A DNA stretch of 64,000 nucleotides from Paracoccaceae bacterium (GCA_028284705.1 JANQRE010000026.1:60788-124787), one strand, 5' to 3'; counted from the stretch's first letter, positions 17,647 through 26,372 are shown. Numbers and translations: made by a program. Notes: generated by a model from the sequence alone, not told the origin.

Positions 17647-18603
17647 ATGACCGGCACTCCTCTTGATCTAGTTGCGGATATCGGTGGAACGAACACCCGC
17701 GTGGCTCTGGCCGAGGGTGGCGTTTTGCACCCCGAGACGGTGACCCGGTTTCGCAATGCCGAGTATGACGGGCTCGATGCGGTGCTGACCAAGTATCTCG
17801 GCGATCACGGCGGGCCGGACTGTGCGGGCGTCTGTGTGGCGCTGGCCGGACCGGTGCGGGACGGCAAGGGCAAACTGACCAATCTTCACTGGGATATCTC
17901 CGAACACGGGTTGGCCCAGACCACCAAGGCCGAAACCTCCATTCTGGTGAACGACCTGCAAGCGCAGGGGCATGGGCTCGGCCATCTGGGCGCTGATGCC
18001 ATTCGCACCGTTATCGCGGGGAAAGCAGCATCGGAGACAGCGACGCAGCTCGTCGTTGGCGTTGGCACCGGCTTCAATGTCTGCCCGGTCTACCATACCG
18101 CCCAGGGTCGGTTCGTGCCGCCCTCTGAGGCAGGACATGCTAGCCTGCCGCTGCGCGCGGCTGCTAATCCGGGCTTTGTCGCGACGCTGGAGAAGGTGCA
18201 TGGGTTTGCCGGCGTCGAGGACATGCTGTCGGGTCGCGGTTTTGAGCGCATCTATCGCTATTTGACCGATACGGACCTGCCGGCGTCCGAGGTGATGGCG
18301 CGGGTTGCAGACGGCTCAGACCCGCAAGCGGAGGAAGCCGCGAGCCGGTTTGTCAGGATGCTCGGCGCTGTTGCGGGTGATCTGTCGCTCATCCACCTGC
18401 CCTTTGGTGGTGTCTATTTCGTCGGCGGCGTGGCGCGCGCCTTCTCGGCCTATTTCGACAGGTTCGACTTTGCCGAAAACTTCCGCGCGAAGGGTCGGTT
18501 CCGCGGGCTGATGGAAGATTTTTCGGTCTATGTGGTCGAGGACGATTACGCGGCTTTGACCGGCTGTGCAGCCTATCTTCACTCGACCCGCGAAGGCCGC
18601 TGA
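17647..18603 (+). CDS. glk: Glucokinase
   Basis: 318 aa, the usual length for the Glk (non-ROK) family. The phosphate-binding motif DIGGTNTRVAL lies at the N-terminus, the catalytic loop region reads LVNDLQAQGHGL, and the adenosine-binding region includes VVGVGTGFNV and a glycine-rich FGGVYFVGG. It phosphorylates glucose released by AglA and the GH1 enzyme, feeding 6-phosphogluconate formation and then Edd/Eda. Last gene of the aglR transcript. Confidence 0.93.
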   Translation: MTGTPLDLVADIGGTNTRVALAEGGVLHPETVTRFRNAEYDGLDAVLTKYLGDHGGPDCAGVCVALAGPVRDGKGKLTNLHWDISEHGLAQTTKAETSILVNDLQAQGHGLGHLGADAIRTVIAGKAASETATQLVVGVGTGFNVCPVYHTAQGRFVPPSEAGHASLPLRAAANPGFVATLEKVHGFAGVEDMLSGRGFERIYRYLTDTDLPASEVMARVADGSDPQAEEAASRFVRMLGAVAGDLSLIHLPFGGVYFVGGVARAFSAYFDRFDFAENFRAKGRFRGLMEDFSVYVVEDDYAALTGCAAYLHSTREGR

Positions 18604-19021
18604 AACCGCGCAGGTATCAGAAAACCCAAGTTATCCACAGCAGAAACACACTGCAAACAACTGATATAGTTATATCTTTTGCAAAAACTTCGTCCTGCGC
18701 AAAGAACACTTGCCAGATTGCGACAGAATCACTCACACTGAAATGACTACGGTATTTGACCCGTTCATTTTAGTACGTATTGGTTCTTTGGGGGTTTAGG
18801 ACGGCTTCTCCGGACATCTGATATCCGACCGAACTGACCCGTAAGAGACCGAGTCACGACTGGTAACCTGATGCCTCTCCGGGGCGTCTGGAAAACCGTT
18901 CGAACATGCGATTTCGCATGGCTCTCTAGGCGTGCCCGATGACAGGCCGATGCCGGATTTTCGTCTCGCGGGCGCGCAGCGGCGGATCGCGAGCCAACCT
19001 TGGCAACGGAGCGTATGAGCC
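18604..19021 (+). promoter_or_regulatory. 418-bp AT-rich upstream region of the eCIS operon
   Basis: No convincing gene is present. The first ~190 bp are markedly AT-rich (22 G/C of 60 in 18661-18720 by hand count). They hold GATATA-GT-TATATC (18663-18676) and TTTTGCAAAA (18677-18686). A possible -35 TTGACC is at 18756-18761 with no clear -10. The second half is GC-rich and carries CATGCGA-TT-TCGCATG (18905-18920), so a long 5' untranslated leader before the sheath gene is plausible. This is the only gap over 300 bp in the window and the likely control point of the injection system. Confidence 0.5.
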
Positions 19022-20629
19022 ATGTATCAACACCCCGGCGTTTATATCGAACACGTCCCCTCAAATGCCCTCGCAATCGAGGCCGCCTCGACATCTGTGA
19101 CTGCTTTCATCGGCCACGCCCGACGAGGAACCCCGGTGACGAAAGATGCCGGAAAGCCGGTCTTCATCTCTTCGGTCGGTCAATATAACACCCATTTCGG
19201 CCCCGGCAGCGGTGCAGCCGGCGGTGTGAAAAAGCTCGTCGAAGGCAATGAGGGGAAACCCGATCTTTTTGGTCTCGCGGTGAACACCTATTTCGCCAAT
19301 GGCGGCAAGAAAGCCTATATCGTGCCGCTCGAAGGCACCGGCGGCGCGACCGCGACGGCAGCGCTTGAGATCAGCGGCGCGGGCGCGGCGAAATCCGTCA
19401 CCGTCACGGCAAAAGGCAAAGGCACCTGGGCCAATGATCTGATGGTGATCATGGCCTCCGACAAGGACGCCAAATCCTTCTCGCTGACCATCGGCACCTG
19501 GGCTTTTGATGCCGACGGCACCACCAAGAAGATGGATCAGGTGCTCGAAAGCTTCACCAATCTGGATTGGGAAGGCGAAGGCGGCAATGCTGCCGAAAAA
19601 CTGGCCGCCGCGAAGGCCGATGCCGTTGAGGCAATCAAATCCGGCTCCAATCTGGTCGAAATCAGCTTCGGCAATGACGTCGCAATGCCCAGCGGCGACA
19701 AGGAGGTCAGCGCGATCACCGCAGGTGGCACCGAGACCAACGATCCGACGAAATCCGCCTATGACGCGGCACTGAAGCGGTTGGAGGATTACCGTGATGT
19801 GTCGATCATCCTGTTGCCGAATCTCACACCGGAGGGCACCGACAAGACGATCTATCAATCGGCCATCACCCATGCCGAGACGATGCAGAACCGCATGGTG
19901 ATCATCGATCCCGATGACAAAGCGATCGTCAGCCCGGCGGATGCAAAGGCCGCGATCTTCACCAACTCGCCTTACGCGGCGTTCTACTATCCGCGTGTGT
20001 CGCTGGCGAACCCTTATTTCAACCCGACCGCCAATGACAAACAGCCCGCCAGCTTCATGGTTGGACCAGCTGCCGTGGCGGCGGGCATGTGGGCGCGCAT
20101 CGACGGCACGCGCGGGGTGTGGAAAGCGCCCGCCGGTCTCGAGGCAGGCGTGCGCGGCACGCTTGGACCGGAGCGCCTGATCGGCAATGCCGTCCAGGAC
20201 AACCTCAACGAATGGGGTGTGAACTGCCTGCGCTCGATTGTCGGTCCGATGGTGATCTGGGGTGCCCGCACGGTGGCCACCAAAGCCAAGCCGCAATATC
20301 GCTACATCTCTGTGCGCCGCACGCAGAACATGATTGGCGAGAGCCTCTATAACGCGCTGCAAGCGGTGGTGTTCGAACCGAACGATCACAAGCTTTGGGG
20401 CGGTCTGCGCGCGAGCGTCGGCAATTTCATGGACGGTCTGCACCGGGCTGGTGCGTTCCAGGGCGAGAAAGCCTCGGATGCCTATTTCGTCAATTGCGGG
20501 CTCGGCTCGACCATGACGCAGGGCGATATCGATGCGGGCATCGTGCGGGTCGCCGTGGGCTTCGCACCGCTGAAACCGGCGGAATTCGTCGTCGTCCAGA
20601 TATCTCAGAAAGTCGGTCAGACCGCGTAA
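19022..20629 (+). CDS. eCIS contractile sheath protein
   Basis: 535 aa. The N-terminus (YQHPGVYIEHV...ASTSVTAFIGHARRG) and the C-terminus (GARTVATKAKPQYRYISVRRTQNMIGESL, then LWGGLRASVGNFMDGLHRAGAF) are typical of the phage-tail sheath family shared by Afp2-4/Pvc2-4. It would polymerise around the inner tube and contract to drive injection. Only one sheath gene is present, against three in Afp/PVC, as in simpler eCIS lineages. It is the first gene of the operon. Confidence 0.93.
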   Translation: MYQHPGVYIEHVPSNALAIEAASTSVTAFIGHARRGTPVTKDAGKPVFISSVGQYNTHFGPGSGAAGGVKKLVEGNEGKPDLFGLAVNTYFANGGKKAYIVPLEGTGGATATAALEISGAGAAKSVTVTAKGKGTWANDLMVIMASDKDAKSFSLTIGTWAFDADGTTKKMDQVLESFTNLDWEGEGGNAAEKLAAAKADAVEAIKSGSNLVEISFGNDVAMPSGDKEVSAITAGGTETNDPTKSAYDAALKRLEDYRDVSIILLPNLTPEGTDKTIYQSAITHAETMQNRMVIIDPDDKAIVSPADAKAAIFTNSPYAAFYYPRVSLANPYFNPTANDKQPASFMVGPAAVAAGMWARIDGTRGVWKAPAGLEAGVRGTLGPERLIGNAVQDNLNEWGVNCLRSIVGPMVIWGARTVATKAKPQYRYISVRRTQNMIGESLYNALQAVVFEPNDHKLWGGLRASVGNFMDGLHRAGAFQGEKASDAYFVNCGLGSTMTQGDIDAGIVRVAVGFAPLKPAEFVVVQISQKVGQTA

Positions 20630-20672
20630 TCGGTCTGCCTTCCCAAGAATTTGTTAGAAAGGCTTTTGATCC

Positions 20673-21185
20673 ATGCCAGCACCAATGTTTCCCGCCAATG
20701 CGCACAGATACGATCCCTACCGGACGTTTAAGTTCCAGGTTGTGATCGCCGGCAAAACCGTCGCCGGTCTCTCCAAGATGGGCGCGCTGAAGAAAACCAC
20801 CGAAGTCGTCAATTGGCGCGCCGCGGGCGATCCGTCCTATCAGCGCGCCATGCCCGGCGGCACCAAATTTGAGAACGTCGCGCTTGAGCAAGGCCTGAGC
20901 CACGATCCGATTTTCGAGGAATGGGCCAATTCGGTGAACAATGTCGCTGATGGTGATGCCGGGATGAGCCTCAAGGATTTCCGCCGCGATGTGGTGATCA
21001 ACGTGCTCAATCTGCAAGGTGTGCCCGCGATTTCGTATCAACTCCGCCGCGCCTTTGTGACCGAATTCCAGGCGTTACCGGAGTTCGACAGCAACAACAT
21101 GAACACCGTGGGCATCCAGTCGATCACCCTCGCTTTCGAGGGCTTCACCCGCGATGAGGCTGTCGCGGAACCGGCTGAAGCGTAA
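20673..21185 (+). CDS. eCIS inner tube protein
   Basis: 170 aa, the size of Afp1/Pvc1 and gp19-type tube proteins. The sequence reads as the family: DPYRTFKFQVVIAGKTVAGLSKMGALKKTTEVVNWRA, then a short helical part, VVINVLNLQGVPAISYQLRRAFVTEFQALPEFDSNNMNTVGIQSITLAFEGF. It would stack as hexamers to form the lumen that carries cargo. A single tube gene is seen, immediately after the sheath, with a 43-bp gap. Confidence 0.92.
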   Translation: MPAPMFPANAHRYDPYRTFKFQVVIAGKTVAGLSKMGALKKTTEVVNWRAAGDPSYQRAMPGGTKFENVALEQGLSHDPIFEEWANSVNNVADGDAGMSLKDFRRDVVINVLNLQGVPAISYQLRRAFVTEFQALPEFDSNNMNTVGIQSITLAFEGFTRDEAVAEPAEA

Positions 21186-21190
21186 CCCTC

Positions 21191-21982
21191 ATGGCTGATC
21201 GCGCCCCCCTGACCCTGGCGGTGGCCTATCCAAGCGCTGTGGCACGGCCTTTGACGGGCCATGTCGAACTGGCTCTTGGACAGGCCCTGTCACGCCGCCT
21301 GCCCCGGCCTGACCGGGTGTCGGGCGTGCTCGACGCGATGTTCGAGCGGATCGGGGGTGCGGTTGTGAGTGCGGAGATGCTGGACCGGCTGACCTCTGGC
21401 GCGCGGGCCTGGCTACTTGCGAAAGCGGCGCAGGTGTTTTTGCCCGGCAAGCACTGGTTTCAGGCGCAATGCACGTCATGTGGGCAGGCCTATGATCTGT
21501 CGCTGTCCCTGGATGAGCTGCCCCGCGCCCCGAAACCGGAGCTTTTTCCCGTCATCGAAGTCGAGACCTCATTGGGCGCACGCCGGTTTGAAGTCCCGAA
21601 TGGCCGGGTGGAGCGGGCCTTGGCGCGTTGTGGTCCGGACGAGGCCCTCTCGGTTCTGGTGCGGGAAACGGCGCTGGCAGAAAGTGGTCCGCGGGATATT
21701 GAGGCGTTTACCGAGGGTGATTTCACTGCCATCGAAGCCGCGCTGGATGACGCCTCGCCCGATATCTCCGATCAGATCACGACGCATTGCCCCACCTGCG
21801 AAGAGGAAACCGTGGCCCGCCTCGACCCGCTCGATTTCGCCTTTCCGACCACGAAGGGTTTGTTCCGCGACATCCATGACATCGCAAAGGGTTATGGTTG
21901 GAGCGAGCCGGACATCCTCGCCCTGCCCTCCCCGCGGCGGCGCATCTATGCGGAGATGATCCGTGGGGAGCGTCGCAGATGA
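21191..21982 (+). CDS. Zinc-knuckle tail/baseplate assembly protein (T4 gp26-like architecture)
   Basis: 263 aa. Two CxxC pairs (Cys94/Cys97 in CTSCGQ and Cys200/Cys203 in CPTCEE) could form one zinc ribbon. The N-terminal half is helical, and the C-terminus reads GYGWSEPDILALPSPRRRIYAEMI, resembling the end of T4-type baseplate/tail assembly proteins. Its place straight after the tube gene is where tailed phages put the tail assembly chaperone. I assign a structural or assembly role with moderate confidence; Pvc6-like identity is possible but unproven. Its stop overlaps the next start (ATGA). Confidence 0.6.
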   Translation: MADRAPLTLAVAYPSAVARPLTGHVELALGQALSRRLPRPDRVSGVLDAMFERIGGAVVSAEMLDRLTSGARAWLLAKAAQVFLPGKHWFQAQCTSCGQAYDLSLSLDELPRAPKPELFPVIEVETSLGARRFEVPNGRVERALARCGPDEALSVLVRETALAESGPRDIEAFTEGDFTAIEAALDDASPDISDQITTHCPTCEEETVARLDPLDFAFPTTKGLFRDIHDIAKGYGWSEPDILALPSPRRRIYAEMIRGERRR

Positions 21983-23139
21983 GCCTCGTGTCGCGCCTCC
22001 TGTCACGTGCCGGTCACACGGGCGCGCCGTCCGCGGCGCCGAAGGGCCTCAGCAGTATTGCACGGATGGAGGAGGAAGAGGCGCAACCATTGCGGCGGCA
22101 AGAGGAAGAGGAGGTGCAGGCACTACGCCGACAGGAGGAAGAGGAAGCCGCGCAGCCGCTCTCTCGCATGGAAGAGGAAGAGATGCAGACCCTGCGGCGG
22201 CAGGAGGAGGAAGAAGCCCAGACCCTTCGCCGACAGGAAGAAGAGGAAGCACAAGCACTGCGACGTCAAGAGGAAGAAGAGCCTGCGCAAGCCCTGCACC
22301 GGATGGAGGAAGAAGAAGCTCAACCGCTGGCTCGGATGGAAGAAGAGGAAGCCGCACAGCCGCTCTCCCGTATGGAGGAGGAAGAAGAGGCCCAGGCGCT
22401 CCACCGCATGGAAGAAGAGGAAGCACAACCCCTCGCCCGGGTGGGAGAGGAGGAGGAAGTGCAAGCGCTGCGACGTCAGGAAGAGGAAGAGGCCCAGACC
22501 CTTCGGCGGCAAGAGGAAGAGGAAGCGCAAACTCTCCGTCGACAGGAGGAGGAAGAGGCTCAGGCGCTGCGGCGTCAGGAGGAAGAGGAAGCCGCACAAC
22601 CACTGGCGCGCATGGAAGAGGAAGAGGCGCAGCCTTTGGCCCGCATGGAAGAGGAAGAAGCTCAAGCGCTCCGCCGGGTGGAAGAAGAAGAGGCGCAACC
22701 GCTGGCGCGGCTGGGCGCGCCAGCGGCCGAACAACTGACCGCCGAGAACAGCCCGCCCCCCGAAGAGATCGCGTCTGAACCGGACGCGCCACCAGCGATG
22801 ACGCTGAGGCGGGATGTCTCTCCTGGTCGCGGCGCAGCCGTGAATGCGCCCGTGGATGGTGGATTTGCCGCAGATACAAGCATCGACACCTCGGGTGAGA
22901 CGCCGAACGCCCCCGCAAAACCCGACTGGATGCCGGCGGAGCCGATCATTTCGAACCCATCGGAACCCTATGGAGCGCCAAGCCCGCGGGACACCGAAGC
23001 CCCCAAAGTGGTGATCGAACAGATAGATGTAGTGATTGAGGATCCCACCCCCGCAGCGCCCTCGGGCAATGCCGCCTCGGGGCAGGCATTGAGCGATCTC
23101 GCGATGATGGCGCGGCGTCGCTATCTGGGAGGGCATTGA
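21979..23139 (+). CDS. Glu-rich hendecad-repeat protein in the eCIS operon (tape-measure position)
   Basis: 386 aa from ATG 21979, overlapping the previous stop by 4 nt; the longer in-frame start is rejected. Residues ~29-245 are 19 consecutive units of 11 or 12 residues with consensus R-[MQV]-EEEE-(A)AQ-[PTA]-L-[RASH]. By count the array has about 77 Glu and 29 Arg. The rest is Pro/Ala-rich and disordered-looking, ending ALSDLAMMARRRYLGGH. Similar RQEEEE-type repeats are known within DUF4157 eCIS proteins, but no HExxH domain is present here. The helical periodicity and gene position suggest a tape measure or lumen scaffold, which is inference. No catalytic motif. Confidence 0.75.
   Translation: MSLVSRLLSRAGHTGAPSAAPKGLSSIARMEEEEAQPLRRQEEEEVQALRRQEEEEAAQPLSRMEEEEMQTLRRQEEEEAQTLRRQEEEEAQALRRQEEEEPAQALHRMEEEEAQPLARMEEEEAAQPLSRMEEEEEAQALHRMEEEEAQPLARVGEEEEVQALRRQEEEEAQTLRRQEEEEAQTLRRQEEEEAQALRRQEEEEAAQPLARMEEEEAQPLARMEEEEAQALRRVEEEEAQPLARLGAPAAEQLTAENSPPPEEIASEPDAPPAMTLRRDVSPGRGAAVNAPVDGGFAADTSIDTSGETPNAPAKPDWMPAEPIISNPSEPYGAPSPRDTEAPKVVIEQIDVVIEDPTPAAPSGNAASGQALSDLAMMARRRYLGGH
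22064..22716 (+). repeat. Coding tandem repeat, 19 degenerate 33/36-bp units
   Basis: The DNA underlying the Glu-rich array repeats with 33-bp units (11 residues) interspersed with 36-bp units (12 residues, an extra Ala, Pro or Glu). The GAGGAAGAGGAA-type codons vary between copies, so protein sequence is conserved more strictly than DNA. That argues for selection on the peptide, although expansion by slippage or recombination is likely. Confidence 0.85.
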
Positions 23140-23142
23140 GCC

Positions 23143-24159
23143 ATGGCGGTCGAGAAAAGCTCCCTCTCCATTGCCATCGCCGGTTTCGCGGATTTCCTTG
23201 CCGCGAATGTGCCCCAGGATGTGATGATCACAGTGGACAGCCCGAACGCCGCCCATGAGCAGGCCAAAGGTGCGGACAAGGCGGTTCTGAACATCTTCTG
23301 CTATCGGCTGGCACCCTCGGGCATTCACCCGGAACTGGGACCGAACGACCCGCTGTTCCTGCGCGCGTCGGTCCTGCTGACGGCCTTCTCGAACTCCACG
23401 GATGCGACCGTGAAGGACACCGATCTGCGGGTGCTGGGTCAGGCCTTGTCGATCCTGTCCTCAAACCCGGTGATCCCGGTGGTCCTGCCTGCGGATGGCG
23501 CGGAGGCGGACGGGTTGCCCGACGAGACCACCTTCTACCGGCTGCAAGCGGTGCTGCAGAAGGTCGAGATGGAGGAGATGAACCATATCTGGTCCATTCA
23601 GGGCAGCGATCTGGCCTATCGCCTCTCTGCCGCCTATGAGCTGGCCCTGATCCCCATCGAGCCGCTGGAATATGCCGATCCGGTGCCGGAGATCGGCAGT
23701 GTCATACTCGATATCGGCGCCAATGGCACAGGCCTCGTGCTGGATGCGGATGGCAATCAAGTGCCGCCCGGTCAGGTCATGGGCGCCACACCGATTGGTA
23801 TCCCGCCCAAAGGTGGCGCCACCGGCTGGCTACCCTTCACGATGTTCAAATCCAACGGCGCGCTTCGGCCTGATCTGGATGTCGCCCCTGGCACGGCCAG
23901 CGTGGATGTGGTCGTGGCGGGTCGCGTCGGTGAAGATGCTGAGATCGTGGTGAATTGGACCCGGTCCGACGGCACGGAAGTGGCGCAGAATGCGCAGACC
24001 ACAACCGTGTCCACCGCGGTTCTGGATGGCGGGGCTACCGCCGCCGCCGTCACACTCACTAGCCCCGCCGATGGCGATGTCGCGGTGATCCGCACCCGTG
24101 CAGCTGCGCCGGAGGCGCCCTTGGGCAACACACTGACCCTGACCGTGAGTGCGCCATGA
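23143..24159 (+). CDS. DUF4255 tail terminator (Pvc16/Afp16-like)
   Basis: 338 aa. The first ~180 residues fit DUF4255, the N-terminal domain of Pvc16: SIAIAGFADFLAANVPQ, KAVLNIFCYRL, LRASVLLTAFS, LRVLGQALSILSSNPVIPV, IWSIQGSDLAYRLSAAYELALIPIEP. In Afp/PVC this protein caps the distal end of the tube and sheath. The C-terminal ~150 residues look like a separate beta-sandwich domain (ILDIGANGTGL... TLTVSAP), an addition to the minimal terminator. It overlaps the ATPase start by 4 nt. Confidence 0.88.
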   Translation: MAVEKSSLSIAIAGFADFLAANVPQDVMITVDSPNAAHEQAKGADKAVLNIFCYRLAPSGIHPELGPNDPLFLRASVLLTAFSNSTDATVKDTDLRVLGQALSILSSNPVIPVVLPADGAEADGLPDETTFYRLQAVLQKVEMEEMNHIWSIQGSDLAYRLSAAYELALIPIEPLEYADPVPEIGSVILDIGANGTGLVLDADGNQVPPGQVMGATPIGIPPKGGATGWLPFTMFKSNGALRPDLDVAPGTASVDVVVAGRVGEDAEIVVNWTRSDGTEVAQNAQTTTVSTAVLDGGATAAAVTLTSPADGDVAVIRTRAAAPEAPLGNTLTLTVSAP

Positions 24160-25544
24160 ACAAGCATATCGACAGATCGGCGGAGGATCTGGCCCTGGCC
24201 GAAAGCCTCGACGCCGAATGGGCGCGCGTGCATGAAATGGTGCGGCTCGCTGAGGCGATGCGCACGGGCGATGCCCTGGATGAAGAGTTTTCCGACCGCT
24301 TTGCCGCGTTGAATGACACGGTGATCGAGACCCGCAAGGAAGGCTCTTGGTCACCACTTCTCGCCGCTTATCGGCGCGAGGTGTTGGACGGGCTGGTATC
24401 GCTCGATTTTGACCTGATGGCGCTGGCGCTGGCGCCGGTTGCGCGCCCTGCCCTCGCCCCGCGGCTGCAATCGCTACAACCGCAGATCGCGCAGAGCTGG
24501 CCCGGGTTGCCGCTTTTGCAAGAGATGCTGATGCTCGACGGGGCGGAGGATATCGGGCGGCTGATCCAACGCCTGACACCAACCGCGCCGATGGTGGCCG
24601 CTGACATGATACGGGTCGAAGGCAAGACGCCGAACCAGATCATCCGCCCCGGCCCCGGCCTGATCCGCGCGATGCTTGCCCGCGATCCGGAACTGGCGCC
24701 GCCACCCGGCGCCTCGCTCTCTGACAAGCGCGGCACGTGGGAAGAGTTGATCCTGCCCGAACGCACGCTTGAACAGCTGCGCGATTTCGTGGCCTGGGTC
24801 GCCAATTCCCGGCGCATCTCGCTCGATTGGGGCGGGCGGCAGGTGAAAGGGCCTTTGGCGCTGTTCTCCGGCGCCTCCGGCACCGGCAAAAGCTTCGCCG
24901 CCTCGGTTCTGGTCAGCGATCTTAGTCAACGCACCGGCACCGATTGGGCGCTCTATTCGCTCGATCTGGGACGGATCATGTCGAAATATGTTGGCGAAAC
25001 CGAGGCCAATCTGAACGCGCTGCTCGACAGCCTCGAAGGGCGGAATGCGATCCTGCAGATCGACGAGGCGGACGGTCTATTGGGCAAACGCGGTGAGGTG
25101 TCCGACGCGCGCGACCGCTACGCGAACCTTGAGGTCAGCCACATGCTGGCGCGGTTCGAGCAGCATGCGGGCCCGGTGATCCTGACCACCAATCTGCGCA
25201 CCAATGTCGACACCGCATTCCTGAGGCGGTTCCAGCTTGTCGTGGATTTCCCGACCCCCGACGCGGCGGCGCGCCGTCAGCTTTGGGACGTGCTTCTGCC
25301 GCCGAAGGCGCCGCGCTCCGACCAGCTCGATCTGGTGCAATTGGGCGAAGCCGTGCGGCTCTCCGGCGGCGCGATCCACAACGCGGCGACCTATGCAGCG
25401 GTGCTGGCCTCGGAAGCCGACACAGCCATCGACCTGCCCCATATCGCCCGCGCGGTCTGGGCGGAACTCACGAAAGACATCCGCCAGGTGCGCCGCTCCG
25501 AACTGGGCTTTCTGGCGGAGTTTTTGCGGGAGGAGGCCTCATGA
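24156..25544 (+). CDS. eCIS AAA+ ATPase (Pvc15/Afp15-like)
   Basis: 462 aa. A helical N-terminal domain of ~230 residues precedes a single AAA+ module. Walker A GASGTGKS is at residues 239-246, Walker B ILQIDEAD at 299-306, a sensor-1-like ILTTNL near residue 345, and arginine-finger-like RRF just after. The family is present in essentially all eCIS loci and is thought to aid assembly or cargo loading; it is not a particle component. It is the expected partner of the cargo genes downstream. Confidence 0.9.
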   Translation: MNKHIDRSAEDLALAESLDAEWARVHEMVRLAEAMRTGDALDEEFSDRFAALNDTVIETRKEGSWSPLLAAYRREVLDGLVSLDFDLMALALAPVARPALAPRLQSLQPQIAQSWPGLPLLQEMLMLDGAEDIGRLIQRLTPTAPMVAADMIRVEGKTPNQIIRPGPGLIRAMLARDPELAPPPGASLSDKRGTWEELILPERTLEQLRDFVAWVANSRRISLDWGGRQVKGPLALFSGASGTGKSFAASVLVSDLSQRTGTDWALYSLDLGRIMSKYVGETEANLNALLDSLEGRNAILQIDEADGLLGKRGEVSDARDRYANLEVSHMLARFEQHAGPVILTTNLRTNVDTAFLRRFQLVVDFPTPDAAARRQLWDVLLPPKAPRSDQLDLVQLGEAVRLSGGAIHNAATYAAVLASEADTAIDLPHIARAVWAELTKDIRQVRRSELGFLAEFLREEAS

Positions 25545-25750
25545 AGATCAAACGCCTGACCGTGAAACTGCCCGCCTCAATGCGCCGCACCGCCGAGGCC
25601 GAGACCCGCGCAATCGCCGAAGCCGTCGGGCGTCAGGTCGCCAAAGGCACGCCGGTGACGCAGGTGAAAACCCAGAGCTTCGGCCATCGCGGCGCGGTTC
25701 TGGGCGCGCAAGTGGCGGGATCGATGAAAGGAGGGCGCCATGGCGGTTGA
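25541..25750 (+). CDS. Small basic eCIS-associated protein
   Basis: 69 aa starting at an ATG that overlaps the ATPase stop (ATGA) and ending 11 nt inside the next gene. It opens MKIKRLTVKLPASMRRTAE and ends VAGSMKGGRHGG, basic overall with a helical central part. It was found inside a longer spurious frame. The tight coupling on both sides argues it is translated. I do not recognise a family; small proteins at this position occur in other eCIS operons. Confidence 0.6.
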   Translation: MKIKRLTVKLPASMRRTAEAETRAIAEAVGRQVAKGTPVTQVKTQSFGHRGAVLGAQVAGSMKGGRHGG

Positions 25751-26369
25751 AACACGCGGCATGCTCTTTGAATACGGGCTCAGCCTGCCGCCCCTGGCGC
25801 TGATCTTCAAATTCAACCCCCAGGAAATCTCGCGCTCCCGCACCGTGACGGTGAAGACCGGGAACGCGCCGGGCTCACGCGGCGGCTATGATTTCCTGAC
25901 CCCGCTCGACACCGCCCGTGTGAGCCAAGGCGTTGAAATGCAGGCGGAAAGCTTCTCTGTCACGATCCTCTTGGACGCCACGGACGAGTTGAATGACGGC
26001 AACGCGATAGCCAAGACCTTCGGCGTGCAGCCGCAGATCGACACCCTGCGGTCCATGGTGGAGCCGAAAGCGCAAGGCCCCGGTGGTCTGCAAGTTTTGG
26101 CCTCTCTCGGTCTGCCCGGCCAACGTGCCTTTGAGCGGCAGGAAACCGCGTCAGTGCTGATCTTCGCCTGGGGCATGCAGCTTCTGCCGGTGTTCCTGAC
26201 CGGTGTGACGCAGAAAGAGACGTTCCACTTGCCGAACCTCATGCCCTACCGCGCGGAAATGGGGCTGACGATGCAGGTGATCGAAAGCGCCAACCCGTTC
26301 TTCCTCGCCGACAAGGTGCGGCAGACGATCGGCACCGGCCTCAACCTTGTCAGCGGATTGGGGGCGTAG
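25740..26369 (+). CDS. CIS_tube-domain protein (Pvc7/Afp7 N-terminal-like)
   Basis: 209 aa. The sequence (LIFKFNPQEISRSRTVTVKTG ... VEMQAESFSVTILLDATDEL ... PVFLTGVTQKETFHLPNLMPYRAEMGLTMQVIESAN) matches the pattern of the contractile-injection-system tube N-terminal domain that opens Afp7/Pvc7, a baseplate adaptor between spike hub and tube. In Afp7 the LysM domain is fused; here it is a separate next gene, so the ancestral protein is split into two. Confidence 0.78.
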   Translation: MAVETRGMLFEYGLSLPPLALIFKFNPQEISRSRTVTVKTGNAPGSRGGYDFLTPLDTARVSQGVEMQAESFSVTILLDATDELNDGNAIAKTFGVQPQIDTLRSMVEPKAQGPGGLQVLASLGLPGQRAFERQETASVLIFAWGMQLLPVFLTGVTQKETFHLPNLMPYRAEMGLTMQVIESANPFFLADKVRQTIGTGLNLVSGLGA

Positions 26370-26372
26370 CGG

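Noticed and set aside
18631..18639. TTATCCACA, a perfect DnaA-box consensus downstream of glk
   Set aside because: Only one box; no cluster, dnaA/dnaN or AT-rich unwinding module next to it, so it is not called as an origin.
22064..22716. CRISPR array or non-coding tandem repeat
   Set aside because: Repeats are in frame, degenerate at codon third positions, without unique spacers.
22123..23328. Long minus-strand frame (401 aa) opposite the Glu-repeat gene
   Set aside because: A low-complexity shadow of the repeat (Leu/Phe-rich antisense of GAG/CAG codons), overlapping the start of the DUF4255 gene.
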